From: Macrolepiota albuminosa | Lineage: Eukaryota > Basidiomycota > Agaricomycetes > Agaricales > Agaricaceae | DNA length: 64,000 nt | Reading direction: 5' to 3' | Assembly (NCBI GenBank): GCA_027475525.1 | Contig: JAMWFC010000065.1 | Span: forward strand, 4,188 to 68,187 | In this document: piece by piece, positions 35,382 through 47,814 of the stretch | How the letters are laid out: every line of letters starts with the position of its first letter | How positions within the stretch are numbered: position 1 is the first letter of the stretch | Program-made: the position numbers and the translations under genes | The notes under the pieces: generated by a model | The model's input: the letters and a program-made list of their open reading frames with translations, nothing else | Databases searched by the model: none | Told to the model about the DNA's origin: nothing

Positions 35382-35780
35382 TCAGACTGCACATATACAA
35401 TAGCTGCCATCTATAGCAAATAGATTTATTACATTTGCTGGGATGTCTTTGGGTATTGGTTGTCCACCAAACAGCAGTCCATCATATTTCCAACATTCAC
35501 CTGCTTTGCTCAAAAATCTGCAGGTAAAATAGTGATCAGAGTTGTAAATAATGTCAAAGGCTGCATGTTTGTGTGTACTACTTCTGAGTTGAATGTTTAC
35601 TATTAATGAAATATCTATATTTATGGAAGGTACATCAAATACTGATAAAGGGGGCCCAGGTACATAGTGAAAGATTCTATGAACATCTGCCTGGAATCCA
35701 GAGCACAAAGAAGATATATAAATATAGTTGTTGATGATGTGAACTTGTATATTTTTTTGCCCATTATTTAACAAAATCAT
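35382..35780 (-). pseudogene. USP-like cysteine-protease C-terminal fragment, probably transposon-related
   Basis: A 132-codon frame ends with YNSDHYFTCRFLSKAGECWK followed by YDGLLFGG. The spacing H-[YF]-x-x-R...W..YDG resembles the His box of ubiquitin-specific proteases and of protease-like domains in agaricomycete transposon-associated proteins. The Cys box is not seen. Low CpG and position at the repeat block edge favour a mobile origin. Confidence 0.3.
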
Positions 35781-36351
35781 CTGACAAGATTAGCTACCAA
35801 GAAACAGTTAATATACAAAGTGACTATTTATGCAAATAGGTTGTGTACAAAATACATTGAAAGATGTATGTAAAATAAAATCAATTCAATTGTAGAGGTC
35901 AATCCTTTCCCTGGAAAAAAGAGATTTATATGCTTCATTCAACAATGAATGCAGCTAGTCTCTATCTATTTGCATAATATGTGTATTGCTAGTGGGAGTA
36001 CTGTTGAAAAACTTAAGTAATGTATTCAAGTATTCATTGTCCCAAGTTTTGAGCTCAGTACTGCATTTTGCAGGAACCTTTGCATATGTACTATATTATG
36101 GTCACAAATAAGTTGCAAGTACAGCTGTCAGGATTCCAGAATATACTTAGTAAGAATATAGTTTTAGTTATCAAATTTATGCTATTTGGAAACTAGTACT
36201 GTATTGGTATTGTTTAGTTGTCTTTTATTCAAATTTTATTTTTCTTTGTTTTTATATATTGTAGGTGCAAAAGCACTCTTTTCTAGAATGAACATACTAT
36301 TTGAGCACAATGTTGGATATACTGTCTTAGCCAGAGGCCTTGGATAGAAGT
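35781..36351. other. AT-rich sequence without a gene
   Basis: About 570 bp of AT-rich sequence between the protease-like fragment and the solo LTR. Nothing recognised. Confidence 0.4.
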
Positions 36352-36879
36352 TGTAAGGACAACCTCTAGAGGCTGTGGCTCAGTCACACAGCTGACAGAG
36401 GGAGATCCAAAGTGTATTAGAGTATGTACTGACAATATCATAATAACTACTCACCTGGCAGAGGGAGATCCAAAGCGAACAAGTCTAGGGATTCCCTATG
36501 CCAGGTTGGACGCTTCTGGAGCTTCTGAAGCATGGGAAACAACTGTACAGTACGACAAAACCTTAAAAACTCAAAAAGTGACTAACCAAACAACTGTGCA
36601 AACAAGGCAAACAAGGCAGTAAAACTCCGGACTTTGGAAGTCAGAAAGGCAAACTCTGGCTTATATAAGCAGTCTGGAAGCAGTGCTGAAGGGCCCACAC
36701 TTGTCTGAATGATAGCTAAAGAACCAGAGCACCTCAAAGGCTGAGAATAGTACTAACAAATAGTGTTGAGAGAATAGAAACAGCAAAATGAGAGAATGAT
36801 AGAAGAAATAAGAAAATGAATGAAAGAAGAGTGAAGGAATAAGGAGTGAAAGAAGGAAGAAATGAGGAGTCCCCTGACA
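36352..36879 (+). mobile_element. Solo LTR with perfect 5-bp target duplication
   Basis: 528 bp, starts TGTAAGG and ends CTGACA. The five bases GAAGT stand directly before (36347-36351) and after (36880-36884) it, a target-site duplication of Ty3/gypsy size. It contains a TATATAA box (about 36661). Partial copies lie at 37155, 38025, 39946 and 58310. Confidence 0.85.
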
Positions 36880-37154
36880 GAAGTAGGCCTACAATTGCCT
36901 TTAAAATTCATGTTCAAGTGAAGAGCAGGGCATTTAGCAGTAGTTCAGAATAAACAAATAAAGGAATAGGAGAAAAAGAAGTCAGCTAAGATGTTGGTTT
37001 TCTTGATATTGGTTGTAGCTAGCTTGAAAAAGCCATTGACCTCAATCTTGAGAACTGAAACCTTGTTGCAGGAGAAGTATATTCATAAACAATATACTTG
37101 TTAGCAAAGTAGGTTCATTTAGCATTGATGCATCACTGTACTAGCTGTAAAAAT

Positions 37155-37542
37155 GACTTATAAAGGCTATAGCTCTGTCACACTGCTAGCAGAGAGAGAT
37201 CCAAACAAAGTATACAAGTTTAGAGATTTTCTGTGCCAGGACCAATGCTTCTGGGACTCCAAAAGCATAAGAAACAACTGTACAGAACAACAAAGCTTTA
37301 AAAAACTCAAAATTGCCTAAATCAAAAATTGCACAAACAAAGCAGAAAAACTCCAGACTTTGAAAGCCAAAAAGAAAAATTCTGGCTTATATAAGCTGTC
37401 TGTGTGCAGTGTTCAAGGGCCACACTTGTCTGAACAATGACTAGAGAACCTCAGAGGCTGAAAGTAGTCCTGATAAATAGAGTTGAAAGAATAGAAGCAG
37501 GAAAGTAAAAGAATGACAGAAGAAATAAAGAGTCCTCTGACA
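37155..37542 (+). mobile_element. Diverged LTR copy of the same family
   Basis: Matches the solo LTR from GGCTATAGCTCTGTCACAC to the CTCTGACA end, with many substitutions and deletions. The 5' terminus is eroded. Confidence 0.65.
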
Positions 37543-38024
37543 TTAGCCTCTACTAAAACAGGATAATAAAGCACTTTGCAATATTAGCAAGAGCTTTAGG
37601 ATGCTAGATGGCCTATTCATATTATAAGTCTAAAACCAGGAGAGAAACATGCAGCATCTGATCATTGCTGTCAGAGAGTCAACTACTTTTATTACTCTAT
37701 TCAGTATTATTATAAATTATAAAGTGCTAGAAATGCTTTTTGATTTTTTACTCCCATCATCTCTCCTGGGATCTTAGATCTTAAAAACATAGTTAGTATA
37801 TCTACATCTGCTTTACAATCTTTAAGCTCCTCTATCTCTTTATCTAGCATTCTTGCTTTCTTCTTCCTCTTTATTTCTTGGTAGACATCAAGATGCTCTC
37901 ACTCTTAACTCCTGCTGCTCCTGATCCACACTGACTACAAAACACTTCTTGCAGACCATGGCCCATTCAAATCTGTGTTAGATGCATATAAATGGCTAGA
38001 GACAAAAGATTAGATTTCTGCAAC
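37543..38024. other. AT-rich repeat-block sequence
   Basis: About 480 bp with no recognisable element. Confidence 0.35.
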
Positions 38025-38517
38025 CTTCTTTCACTCTCTATTCTTTTACTCTCCTTTCATTCATTTTTTTATTTCTTCTGTCATTCTTTCATTTTGCTAT
38101 TTCTATTCTTTTAACACTACCTGTTAGTACTATTCTTAGCCTTTGAGGTGCTCTGGTTCTTTAGCTATCATTCAGACAAGTGTGGGCCCTTCATCACTGC
38201 TTCCAGACTGCTTATATAAGCTGGAGGTTGCCTCTCTGACTTCCAAAGTCTGGAGTTTTCCTGCCTTGTTTGCACAGTTGTTTATTTAGGCAATTTTCAA
38301 GTTTTTAAGGTTTTGTTGTACTGTACAGTTGTTTCCCACACTTCAGAGGCCCCAGAAGCATTCAACCTGGCATAGGAAATCTCCAGACTTGTTTTTTTTG
38401 GATCTTCCTCTGCCAGATGAGTAGTTTTTATGATGTTGTCTGTATATACTCTAATACACTTTGGATCTTCCTCTGCCAGCTGTGTGACTGAGCCACAGCC
38501 TCCAAAGGTTGCTCTTA
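38025..38517 (-). mobile_element. Inverted LTR copy abutting the LINE fragment
   Basis: The reverse complement matches the solo LTR (GGCTGTGGCTCAGTCACACA and the TATATAAGC region). The TG end at about 38517 directly adjoins LINE coding sequence; the other end is eroded. Confidence 0.65.
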
Positions 38518-38524
38518 TACTGCT

Positions 38525-39376
38525 ATCAACAACTTTCTGCCCCACAAAGCCCTGGGCCTCAACAGCATCTCTAATGTAGTCTTCAAACAATGTGTTGATG
38601 TTCTGACTGACCACTTTTATTTTATTTTCAAGGCTGTGTTTGACTTAGATGTCTACCACTACAGCTGGCTAGAGTCTACAATGTTAATCCTCTGCAAACT
38701 GGATAAGCCTGCATACAATGTAGTGAAGGCATATAGACCAATAGGCCTTATTAACACTATAGAAAAACACCTCTCTGTCTTTGTTGCCACTAACTTATTA
38801 TTTTTAGTAGAAAGCAATGATATATTGCCTCTAGGTCAGTTTGGCAATAGACTAGGGCACAATACATCTGATGCAATGCATGCATATAGTAGTCCAAAGG
38901 ATCAAAGATTTATGATACAGTGACAACATCACTACTGCACCATTCCTAGATGTATAGGGGGTGTTTCTTAATACAGTCTGCTCTTGGCTCATCTACAATA
39001 TGCACAAATGTGGTGTACCATACACTACATTACTCTGGCTGACATGATGCTGACCAGCAGGTGCACAAGACTCTCTTTTAATGACCATCTATTAGACTGA
39101 ATACCTATTGAAAATTACACTATACAGGACTACTTTCTGTCCATGTTATTTTATGCATTTTATAACAGCCCTCTGATCTCTGTTCCTAGGCTGGGCTCAT
39201 GCAATAAGCTTGCATTAGGCTTTGTTGATAATGTCATGTTCCTAGCAGTGGTCAAGTTTCTAATGGAGGCCCATGCAATTATTTGTAATCTCATAGAACA
39301 TGCTGATGGCATGCTCAACTGGTTTCAACAATATAACTCTTCATTCAAACCTACTAAACTCACAGCTATGAATTGA
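38525..39376 (+). pseudogene. LINE (non-LTR) reverse-transcriptase fragment
   Basis: Reads NFLPHKALGLNSISNVVFKQ, then YRPIGLINTIEKHLSVFVA, GQFGNRLGHNTSDAMHAY and later LALGFVDNVMFLAVVK and NSSFKPTKL. These correspond to RT motifs of Tad1-like fungal LINEs (the 'KAPGPDGI', 'RPI.LLNT.GK', 'GFVDD' regions). The catalytic DD is altered to DN and stops and frame changes separate the pieces, so the element is dead. Confidence 0.75.
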
Positions 39377-39945
39377 AGCATAGTCAGATTCTAAATCTAC
39401 TAGTCCTGTAATAGACTTATAGCTATAGTTCTGATGCTATAGTCCTAATTGACATTATCATTTAATTATTATTATTTTACCTTATACTATTGTATGGTTG
39501 CCATATATAAGGGAGCCAATTTTACTGTTAAACATTATAGTACTAGAATCAATTATTAATCTGGTTCTGTTGCATGATAGTAAAGTTATACAAATTCTTG
39601 ACAATGTTTTACTTTTTTGAACCGTTTAGATTCAATTCTGATACTACAAATAAAAGATTATATTTTTAGACTGACAGTCTAAACTGTGATTGCATTGAAC
39701 AGTGCATCAACTTCTTTAACACACATATCTGAAGTACTATATATGTAGCAACCCCTGATTAGATAGATACCAATCAAACTGCTAGGGTTTAGGACTCTCA
39801 ATAGTGAGACTATCAACTAGTCACTAGCTTACTCTCAAGCTCTCAAGCTGTATTGACTGGCCCAGGTCAGCCCAGGTCAGAGTCTGCTGAGGCTATGGTG
39901 GAGGAACTCTTTGAGCAGCTTCAAAGAATGTCAGAAGGTATTAGA
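39377..39945. other. AT-rich repeat-block sequence
   Basis: About 570 bp, no recognisable coding sequence. Confidence 0.35.
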
Positions 39946-40420
39946 GGACTCCTCATTTCTTTTTTCCTTCACTCATTATCTCTTTACTCTTCTTTTATTA
40001 ATTCTTTTATTTCTTCTGACATTATCTCATTTATTTCTATTTTTTCAATACTATCTGTTAGTACTATTTTTAGCTCTTGAGGTGCTCTGATTCCTTAGCT
40101 ACCATTTAGACTAGTAGTAGGCTCTTCAGCACCACTTCCAGACTACTTACATAAGCCAGAGTTTGCCAGAGTTTGCCAGAGTTTGCCAGAGTTTGCCAGA
40201 GTTTGCCAGAGTTTGCCAGAGTTTGCCTCTTATTTGTGCAATTATTTGTATAGATAATTTTTGAGTTTTTAAGGTTTTGTTGTACTGTAGAGTTGTTTTT
40301 CATGCTTCAGAGGCCTCAGAAGGGTCCAACCTGGCATAGGAAATTCCTAGACTTGTTTTCTTTGGATTTTTCTCTGCCAGCTGTGTGACTGAGCCACATC
40401 CTTCAGAGATCACCCTTACA
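39946..40420 (-). mobile_element. Inverted LTR copy with internal minisatellite
   Basis: The reverse complement starts TGTAAGGGTGATC at 40420 and matches the solo LTR through to the GAGGAGTCC end at about 39946. The region next to the TATA box is expanded into a 10-bp minisatellite. Confidence 0.7.
40157..40227. repeat. 10-bp minisatellite, seven units
   Basis: Seven uninterrupted copies of AGAGTTTGCC inside the inverted LTR. The solo LTR has the motif once. Confidence 0.9.
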
Positions 40421-41990
40421 GAAGAAGCTCAATAGAGCAAGGCATGACCAACAGCTATGCCAAACTATAGAACAAATACTGAGAGAGACAATGTATTCTA
40501 TATGTAGCCTGGGAGGCCAGGACAACAGTTTCAGAGCTAGAATAGTGCTTATGGCCCTACTGAAGGTCATAGACTTTTATCATACTTCCTGGAGAAAATG
40601 CTGAGATTAGAAGCAGGTATTTGGAGAGTTTCAACTAAATCCACTCCAATGACACAGTAGCAACAAGAAGATGGAGTAACTCAGGAAGCTACCATTCCTG
40701 AGCAGAGGACTCCAGCAGTGCACTGGAAAGATGAGACTCCTGATAATGAGGAGGATGGGTGGAGTGAATCTATCTTACAAGTTCAGCGTGCTATGTTATG
40801 AAAGAGGTATCCAAGCATAATGAAGAAAAGAGGTATCCAAGCATAATGAAAAATACAACATGTGCTCAATTAGGACTGTATGTACTAAAGAACATACAGT
40901 TAATACAAGCCCAAGATGACATTATATCTCAGTCACATACAGTTGAATATATCAATTTATATGTTCAAATTCTTGAGCTCAAAGTTCAAGCATATATGTA
41001 TTGAAAGGCCAGTTGAGGTTTAGCTACCTTGATGCCAGAAAGAGCAAACTTGATCCTAAGTATACCACTTCCAGCAAAGCCAGTGCTGTCCCCACACTTG
41101 GAGGAAGTGATAAGCAATATATATGTGCCCCAGCAAGCAAGGGAGTCTGAAGAACAGTTTGCAGTGAGATTTGCTGCAATGCAAAGACAAAATATGTTCA
41201 GAGGTTAATCAGAAAGACCTCTGTTGACTGTTGAGTCCATTTCAGTGGTAGAAAGTCATTCAGCAGAGGCAGAAGAATTGGATTATCCACATGTAAAACA
41301 AGAATTAGTAGAGAGGACTTCACTGATGAATCACGTTCTATTGGCAGATAAGTTTGCTGAAAGGATTGCCTATCAGCATATGTAGAATCAGGATCTGAAT
41401 TGCCAGGAACACTTCTAGATAGATGATCAGGGGATAGTGTTTGATAGAACAATCTCTATTAATGACATGAGGCAGCAGTATGTCTAGCAGATGTTGCAGT
41501 CTATCCAAGACAGTGGGAGAGATATCAATCTCACTGCAGTACTAGGTCAGAGTTCTGCCTGCCATGACACTAAGGATTGAGGTGGATATAGGAATCTGCC
41601 TCATTGGAATGAGGTTCAGGTCAGTGACTTGTGCAAGAGTTCTCAGTGGTTCCTCTTGCTGAAGACATGAATAAGTCTTCAGGATTTACTGAGGCTACAA
41701 AGGTGTATAATGAAAATATGCACCAGTGCCTCAGTAGCATCATTGACAATGCAGTAGGCATAGCACTACACCTACCTGAAGGAATTAAGCTGCAAAAAGC
41801 AGAGGCAAAGCATATTCAACTCTATTGAGGGAATATAGTGAAAACCACTTAGATAGAGAATGAGTATTTGTTCTTTCTGAATTTTTAGATGACCTGCCAA
41901 AAACTGGTTTAGGCATTATATTTTGCACTATAACTGTGAACAACAGCAGTAGACTTTCAAGGATGTGATCTTGAACTATATAATCAATTT
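40421..41990. other. Decayed retroelement leader or gag region
   Basis: CpG-poor sequence with many stops. A duplicated GAGGTATCCAAGCATAATGA stands at about 40805 and 40831. Probably the 5' part of the gypsy body; no frame longer than about 70 codons. Confidence 0.35.
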
Positions 41991-42572
41991 GTGATTGCAT
42001 CTACTATGCAGGATGCCAGGGAGGCATTCATTGCAGCCTCCTATATTGAGAAGCTAGAAGTTCAAGGATTTTACAACACTTTAATAGACCATGTCCAGAA
42101 TATATTTATTTACTCAGATAACTGGATAATGATTGACACATCCTTAAAGAGAATATCAAATGTGATGAGAAAATCTCTCATATGCAATAATAGGCTGTTA
42201 CCAAAGGTGAATGCAGTGGAAGAGTTTGTAGCACACATCCTGCACTACAAGCAAGCCCATAAAATTGCTAAGCACTTTAAGCTGCACTGCTCAAAGATAT
42301 GGGTAGCCAAGCAATCTGAACTCCAGAAGGTAGATATCTTCTGGGCCTGGTGGTGTAAGGGCAACACTGAACATCTGTGGAACTCCTTCCACAGACTAGC
42401 AAGTGCCAGTGACAAGCAAGAGTTAAGCAGGCATAGAGGCAGGCAAGAGTCAGGCAAAAGATCAACAAGGCTAACCAAGTGGTCAGACATCACTAGAGAG
42501 CTTACAGTCGATTTGATGTGTAGGCCAGGAGAACACTGCTATTGTTTAGTCTGGGGATATTCTATCCTATAA
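41991..42572 (+). pseudogene. Ty3/gypsy gag-like fragment
   Basis: A 193-codon frame, ATMQDAREAFIAASYIEKLE ... VNAVEEFVAHILHYKQAHKI, which resembles the C-terminal half of the capsid region in agaricomycete gypsy elements ('F+..+P..+R..+......P..N....+++...E'). It is followed by protease and RT pieces in the expected order. Confidence 0.5.
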
Positions 42573-43032
42573 GCTGCCTATATATACTAGATTGGTGGCT
42601 GTGCTATTACTAATACTGTTTACTAAGTGAGCCACAATATGTAAAGGAGTATGACTAATAATAATCGATGCTGAGTAAGGTCCATGCATATGACTTATTA
42701 AGGCTGACTACTAAGAGACAAAGAGGAAAAAAAATAGGCTGAGTGGCCAGTCAGATCTGCTAGAAATAGGTGCATCATTGGATTAAGCTCAGAATAGGTT
42801 TGGACACAGTCTGAAGACTGGTCCCCTGACAGGTAAAAAGATATGGCAGGCAATACAAACTCATGTTTTGGAGTCAAGCCTGCACCTGGCTGGGAGCAAT
42901 GCTTTCAGAGTAGTTGTCTGACAGAGAAAAAAGACCAGTTGAGTCTGAACCCCTAGTAAGAACTACATCATGAGGAGACTGGCCAAAAATAAAATGTTGA
43001 TGTCATAAAGAAGTCAAACTTACATCCCAGAA

Positions 43033-43860
43033 ATGATGCTAGCCATCTCAGCAGAACTAATACATGTTACCAATTGTGGCTGGCCTGAGTACTATGCCAA
43101 TAACTGTCTAGGAAGTAGAAGATGGCTAGATAGCAAGCCACATACATACATATGTGCAGCACAGATTCCCCTCTCTGAAGAGAACAGTATAGACTCAGGT
43201 AATGAGCCTGACATAGAAAATAATGAAGCAGAGAATCTTAATGGAGAAGTGCCAGAGGCAGATGATGCTTTTGAAACCAAAGACTTATTGGAGAATAAGT
43301 ACATCAAAGTGGACATCTATAACAATGACTACTATGCAAGAGAGTCCAATACAGAGTTTATAAAAGCTTTGATAGACTACTCTGCTAGTAAGCTTGACCA
43401 GCATATTGGAGCAGCTAATGTGAAAGTGTATAAGGTGCACCTTTGCAAGGCTCCAGAAAAGCTGTCGAGGCCAGTATTAAAATATGAGGACAAAGAATGT
43501 CTCATATTCTACATTAAGGTAAATGGTCATAAGGCATAGACTTTGTGAGACTTAGGAAGTATGACTACTGGAGTGATACCTTAATTTTGTCAAGTACATG
43601 ATATTTACATCAGTGAACTGAAGGAGCCACTACTTCTTCAGCTAGGCATGGTGGGTAGCTGGGCTGCAGTGCAGTTTGGCACACAAGCAAGAATTGCTTG
43701 TGCAAAATTGAAGGCTTAGGAGTACCTAGACATAGTGAATTTTGATTGCTACAACATAATTATAGAGATGCTTTATATAAGGAAACATAATGTTCTTTTA
43801 GACTTTAAAAAGAATGAGATAGTGGTAGATGACAATGCTATCTCTGCAGTATAAGTATCT
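43033..43860 (+). pseudogene. Ty3/gypsy linker and retropepsin fragment
   Basis: The frame from 43033 ends at FYIKVNGHKA followed by TAG. Continuing through stops it reads TL-DLGSMTTGV, the eroded active site of a retropepsin (usually W.L.DSGSTTTG). Further on VNFDCYNIIIEMLYIRKHNV and LDFKKNEIVVDDNAI match the flap and C-terminal region of agaric gypsy proteases. Stop codons replace Trp and other residues. Confidence 0.65.
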
Positions 43861-44639
43861 GTCAGTAATAGCAATAGGTATCTCCATAGACATTGGGCCA
43901 TGGAAAAGAAGCTGCTAGTCAGATAGAACTAACTGCATGGTGGCAAAAAAGTGCTCACTGTAGAATATGCTAAAGAGAAGGAGTGAGCTTGTGTGAGTTT
44001 GCCAATGGATAGTCCAGCACTAATGGTGCTAGAAAGAAAGCTTTAGAGTATGAGTGTACTCTGAAGAGAGAAGAGAGCCTAGTGAAAAAGCCCAAGACAG
44101 ATGGAAGAAAGTGCATGATGAGCATGAAATATCAAATGTCATCATTGAGAGTCAAGGTCAAGGACCTTGTTTTAGGTGACAAGCTGATGAAAAAGGAAAT
44201 ATCATTTATAATAACAAACTGGTCAATCTGGGATTAACTAGTACCACATCCCACATTTGAATAGGCATGTGATCTATAAATGTCTGTCAAGTAGAATGAA
44301 TTGGTAGCCTCAATGTATGGGATTACTACTCTCAGAAAGAAGTATACACATTCACTAGCACCTGTGATGGTAGGCATATGTTCATACAAAGAAGTATACC
44401 AAAAAAAGAAAGGTAAAACTATTGGTTTTACAGAAGGAGATATTTCAAACTTACAATAGCAATAACAGCAGGAATTTGCAGATATTCTGAATAGGACCAA
44501 GGAGAAGTTATCTCTTTGGTGTGAGATTAACTATAAGATAAACCTTATTGATGAGAATAAGATTTACAAATATCACTTGCTGCAATGTCCTATAGCGTTG
44601 CAGCAGCAGCTCAGAGATAAGACTAATCAGTACTTAAAA
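43861..44639. other. Decayed gypsy spacer between protease and RT
   Basis: Stop-ridden sequence in the position of the protease-RT linker. No independent feature. Confidence 0.35.
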
Positions 44640-44995
44640 GCTCAATAATAGAAGGCTCACTTGGCATCTCAATCTGCCCTGCTATTGTGCATCTTAAAGA
44701 AGGATGGCGAACTGAAAACTGCATTGAATGTGTGCCAACACAACAATAAAATAATGAAGGATGTGATGTCACTTCTAGATCAGGAAGTAATTTGAGAGAA
44801 TGTGACAAGAGCAAAGTTCAGGTCAAAGATTGACCTAATAGATGTGTATGAACAAGTGAGAATTTACATGTCCAACATCTCAAAGACAGTGTTCTCATCA
44901 ATAACTAAAATATATATCAGCAGCAATATCATGCAGATAAGGGACTTCAATGCCTCTGCAATGTTCTAGAGGCTGGATGGCAACCTGATCAAATT
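44640..44995 (+). pseudogene. Ty3/gypsy reverse-transcriptase fragment
   Basis: Reads LLLCILKKDGELKTALNVCQ, then NNKIMKDVMSLLDQEVI, KFRSKIDLIDVYEQVRIYMS and NASAMF-RLDG, the order of RT motifs 1-4 ('KKDG..R...D.R..N', 'S.IDL..AY.Q+R', 'NAPATFQRLM'). Stops and the loss of everything after motif 4 show it is truncated. Confidence 0.75.
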
Positions 44996-45689
44996 TGAAG
45001 TACCTCAGCCTGAAGCAATACTATGTTAGGCAAACTCAACAAACAACTGAAGTGTAGACAAAAAAATGCTATGATAATTAAATCAGCTGAGGCAACTAAC
45101 TAAAAAAGCAGTGACTAAGAATGACACGCCACAAACTAAACTAGAAAAGATGGTAGAACAAGTAAAAGAGATTGGAAAAAGAGTAAATGAGGCAAGGACA
45201 AAGCAAATAGTGAGTGGGGACAGAAATAATGAGATGACAGAATTAGAAACCAAAGATCATCAACATGTACCTACATACTTACATATACAAAAATAAGTGC
45301 CAATGCATACACAAGATCATAGTATTAAGATTGATCAGGTCAAAGTACTTGCAACTATTTCTCAACTTAGTGATATTAACCTGCTTCCACTGAACAACAA
45401 GAATAAAACCAATATATGGAAAAGGCATAAATAAGAGAAGCTTAAAAATATTGGATCTGGGCACACTTCAACATATTGTTGGCATGTTAGCAGAATAGAA
45501 CAGGATAAATCATATAGTCTCACTCTTTCAGACAGTATTTATCTTTTTATACATCAGTTTAGACAACATGATGCTCACCCCCTCTTGTTGTTGTCTATGA
45601 AATCTGAAGTGAAGCTTTGCTAGCCAGATTGTGATAGTTAGACAAAGAAAAAAAAAGGAGACATGCTAGATTACCATATAGATTGATAG
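44996..45689. other. AT-rich sequence between gypsy and copia pieces
   Basis: A 61-codon Lys-rich frame at 45111-45296 is not recognised. Likely degenerate retroelement sequence. Confidence 0.3.
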
Positions 45690-46065
45690 TTAGATGTTTA
45701 CTGTACATTGCAATTACCACTAAACTTGATATTACATACACCATTCAACAATTATCACAATTCCCCAACAATTACAACAAAATGCACTAGAATACCAGTA
45801 TTCAACTCATCAGATACTTAAAAGGCATTAAGAATATGAAGCTAATGCTTGAAAGCCATTTAATTGTTTTGTGCAGTTTCACAGATGCTGATTGAACAAG
45901 CTGTGTCAATATGAGATATAGCATGGGAGAATACATATAGTCTCTAGGCATAGGAGCTGTATTTTAGTTGGTTTAAAAACAGAAAATAGTTGCAACATCA
46001 TTCTGCAAACCAGAATATATAGCAGCATATAATAAGAGTGTCACATCTAATAAAATGTAGAAGAT
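45690..46065 (+). pseudogene. Ty1/copia RT-RNase H fragment
   Basis: Reads TKLDITYTIQQLSQFPNNYN, RYLKGIKNMKLMLE, SFTDADWTSCVNMRYSMGEY and KQKIVATSFCKPEYIAAY. These are the end of the copia RT and the RNase H motifs ('FTDADWASC..TR.S.SGY', 'K.Q..VA.SS.EAEY.A'). Internal stops are present. It sits within the gypsy body, so it is a nested insertion or a chimeric junction. Confidence 0.75.
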
Positions 46066-47155
46066 TCTTAACAAACTCCAGTCTAAGTGATTTACTCTCT
46101 AAAAACCACCAAGCCTTTAACTATCAATTGCCTTTTGATATGAGGTTTTCAACAAACTCCAGCCTAAGTGATTCACTTTCTAAGAACTACTGAGCCTTTG
46201 CCTATCAATTGCCTGATTATTCTCTATTTTATTTGAACTATTTATATTCTTTATACAGTGCACAGACTATTAACTACACATAACTCTTTATTGTAGACTG
46301 CTCAGCATTAATAATAATATATTTGTTACTTCAGTTGTTCTTTTTGTATGCCTGTTTTGATGCTACCAGTCAGTTTTTTATTCTATTATTTCTTTTTGTT
46401 CTTCTTGGTTGCTCTTTTTTATTTGTCTCTGCTTTTTTTAGCTTGATTTTATTTTAGATTTTTCTTTCTTCTTTTAGCCTTTCTCTATATTCCATGCTTA
46501 TTTTAATATTCTTTTATTCATATTTTCTTTTTCTCCTTTTAGTCATGCCAAATTGAGTATTGCTAAATCAAATCTTCATTCTCTGATCTAGATTATTACA
46601 ATTTGATGCCAATTTTGCTCCATCTGCCAGCTCTATGCTTCCTCTTTCCATAACAGTAGCTGGACTATTGTTGACTTAATAGTCTGAGTTGGTCCTTGTC
46701 CTAATCTGTCCTGTATTTTTTGAATTCTTTTGATATTAATGTTCATGTAAATATCTCAATATTCTTCAGCATCAGATTAATATTAAATAAAAAGTAGCCA
46801 GCCTAGGAATTGTTATTTAGTTGAAAATCTCTCAAGAGAAATATTGGTTAGACTAATTATAATAAATATAATACTACACAATTTAGATAATATATATTAT
46901 ATATATATATATATACATAATATTATAAGTCTTGTAGTATTGTAATATTTACTACTCAAGATTATTGCAAGTTCTTTAACTTAGAGCTAAGACTCTAGGT
47001 TGGCTGATTATACTCTGGCAGCTAGACATTTCAAAACTTTTTTTTGAATCTCATCATGCAGCATATTATTTCAAATTTTCAATTGCATTTTATTTGGATA
47101 ACAGTTAAATAGATTTCTTCAGAAGATAATATTGCAAAGCCTCTTTTCAGAAATA
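46066..47155. other. AT-rich block with an (AT)n stretch
   Basis: No coding sequence. A diverged direct repeat (ACAAACTCCAG..TAAGTGAT) stands at about 46071 and 46152. An alternating AT run lies at about 46890-46915. Confidence 0.4.
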
Positions 47156-47695
47156 TATTTCCAATAACACCATCATTGAAACAAGAGTCTTTCAGGCAAA
47201 AAACGCCAATCACCATAGGCAAATGGACTTGCCAATATTAGTGGGAGCGTTGGTCTACCTGTCAACGTGTAACCTGAGGCTTTCTAAGGGACAGGCAAGT
47301 AAACTCTGCCCAAAATGGGTAGGCCCATACTGCATGCTAGACACAGAGCCAAGTACCTCCAACTATGTGCTGGAGCTGCTGCAGACATTACAGGAATGAC
47401 GAATAGTTCCAAAGTTTCATGTGTTGCTGTTGCGACTATATAGCACATCCGACGACATGTTATTTCCTAACAGGGCAACCCCAGGCCCCTATGACTTTGG
47501 GGCATGAGACAATGACAAATGGTTCGTCTAGTGCATCATAGGGCACCGGTGGACTGAGTGGAATATACTCAAGTTTGAGGTATGATGGTCTCTTGGGAAC
47601 ACAAAACAGGAGCCATACTCCCATTGCTCCAAGCTGGCGGCACTTGACCATTATTTGGAGTTGAAGGGCATTAAGCACCACATCAGTTAGGTAAG
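47156..47695 (+). pseudogene. Ty3/gypsy integrase C-terminus with chromodomain remnant
   Basis: Reads VGALVYLSTCNLRLSKGQAS, KLCPKWVGPYCMLDTEPSTS, NYVLELLQTLQE, RIVPKFHVLLLRLYSTSDDM, then GHRWTEWNILKFEV and LAALDHYLELKGI. This is the GPY/F module followed by a chromodomain as in chromoviruses. Stops interrupt (for example after LQE and before DNDKWFV). Together with the RT at 44.6 kb it indicates one gypsy body split by later insertions. Confidence 0.75.
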
Positions 47696-47814
47696 TGTGC
47701 CAGTGCTTAATTTGATTGGCAGTGCTGATTGTGGCTTGGCTGAGTTGGTTAGCAACTGTGGCTGAGACACATCTAAACATTCGAAATTTCTTTTTTTTCT
47801 TTCTTTCCTCAACT

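Noticed and set aside
40157..40227. Regular short repeats as a possible CRISPR array
   Set aside because: Units are contiguous 10-mers without spacers, inside an LTR of a eukaryotic genome.
46071..46200. A further duplication near 46.07/46.15 kb as part of the 77-bp set
   Set aside because: The period is about 81 bp and the copies are clearly diverged, so it is an old natural repeat.
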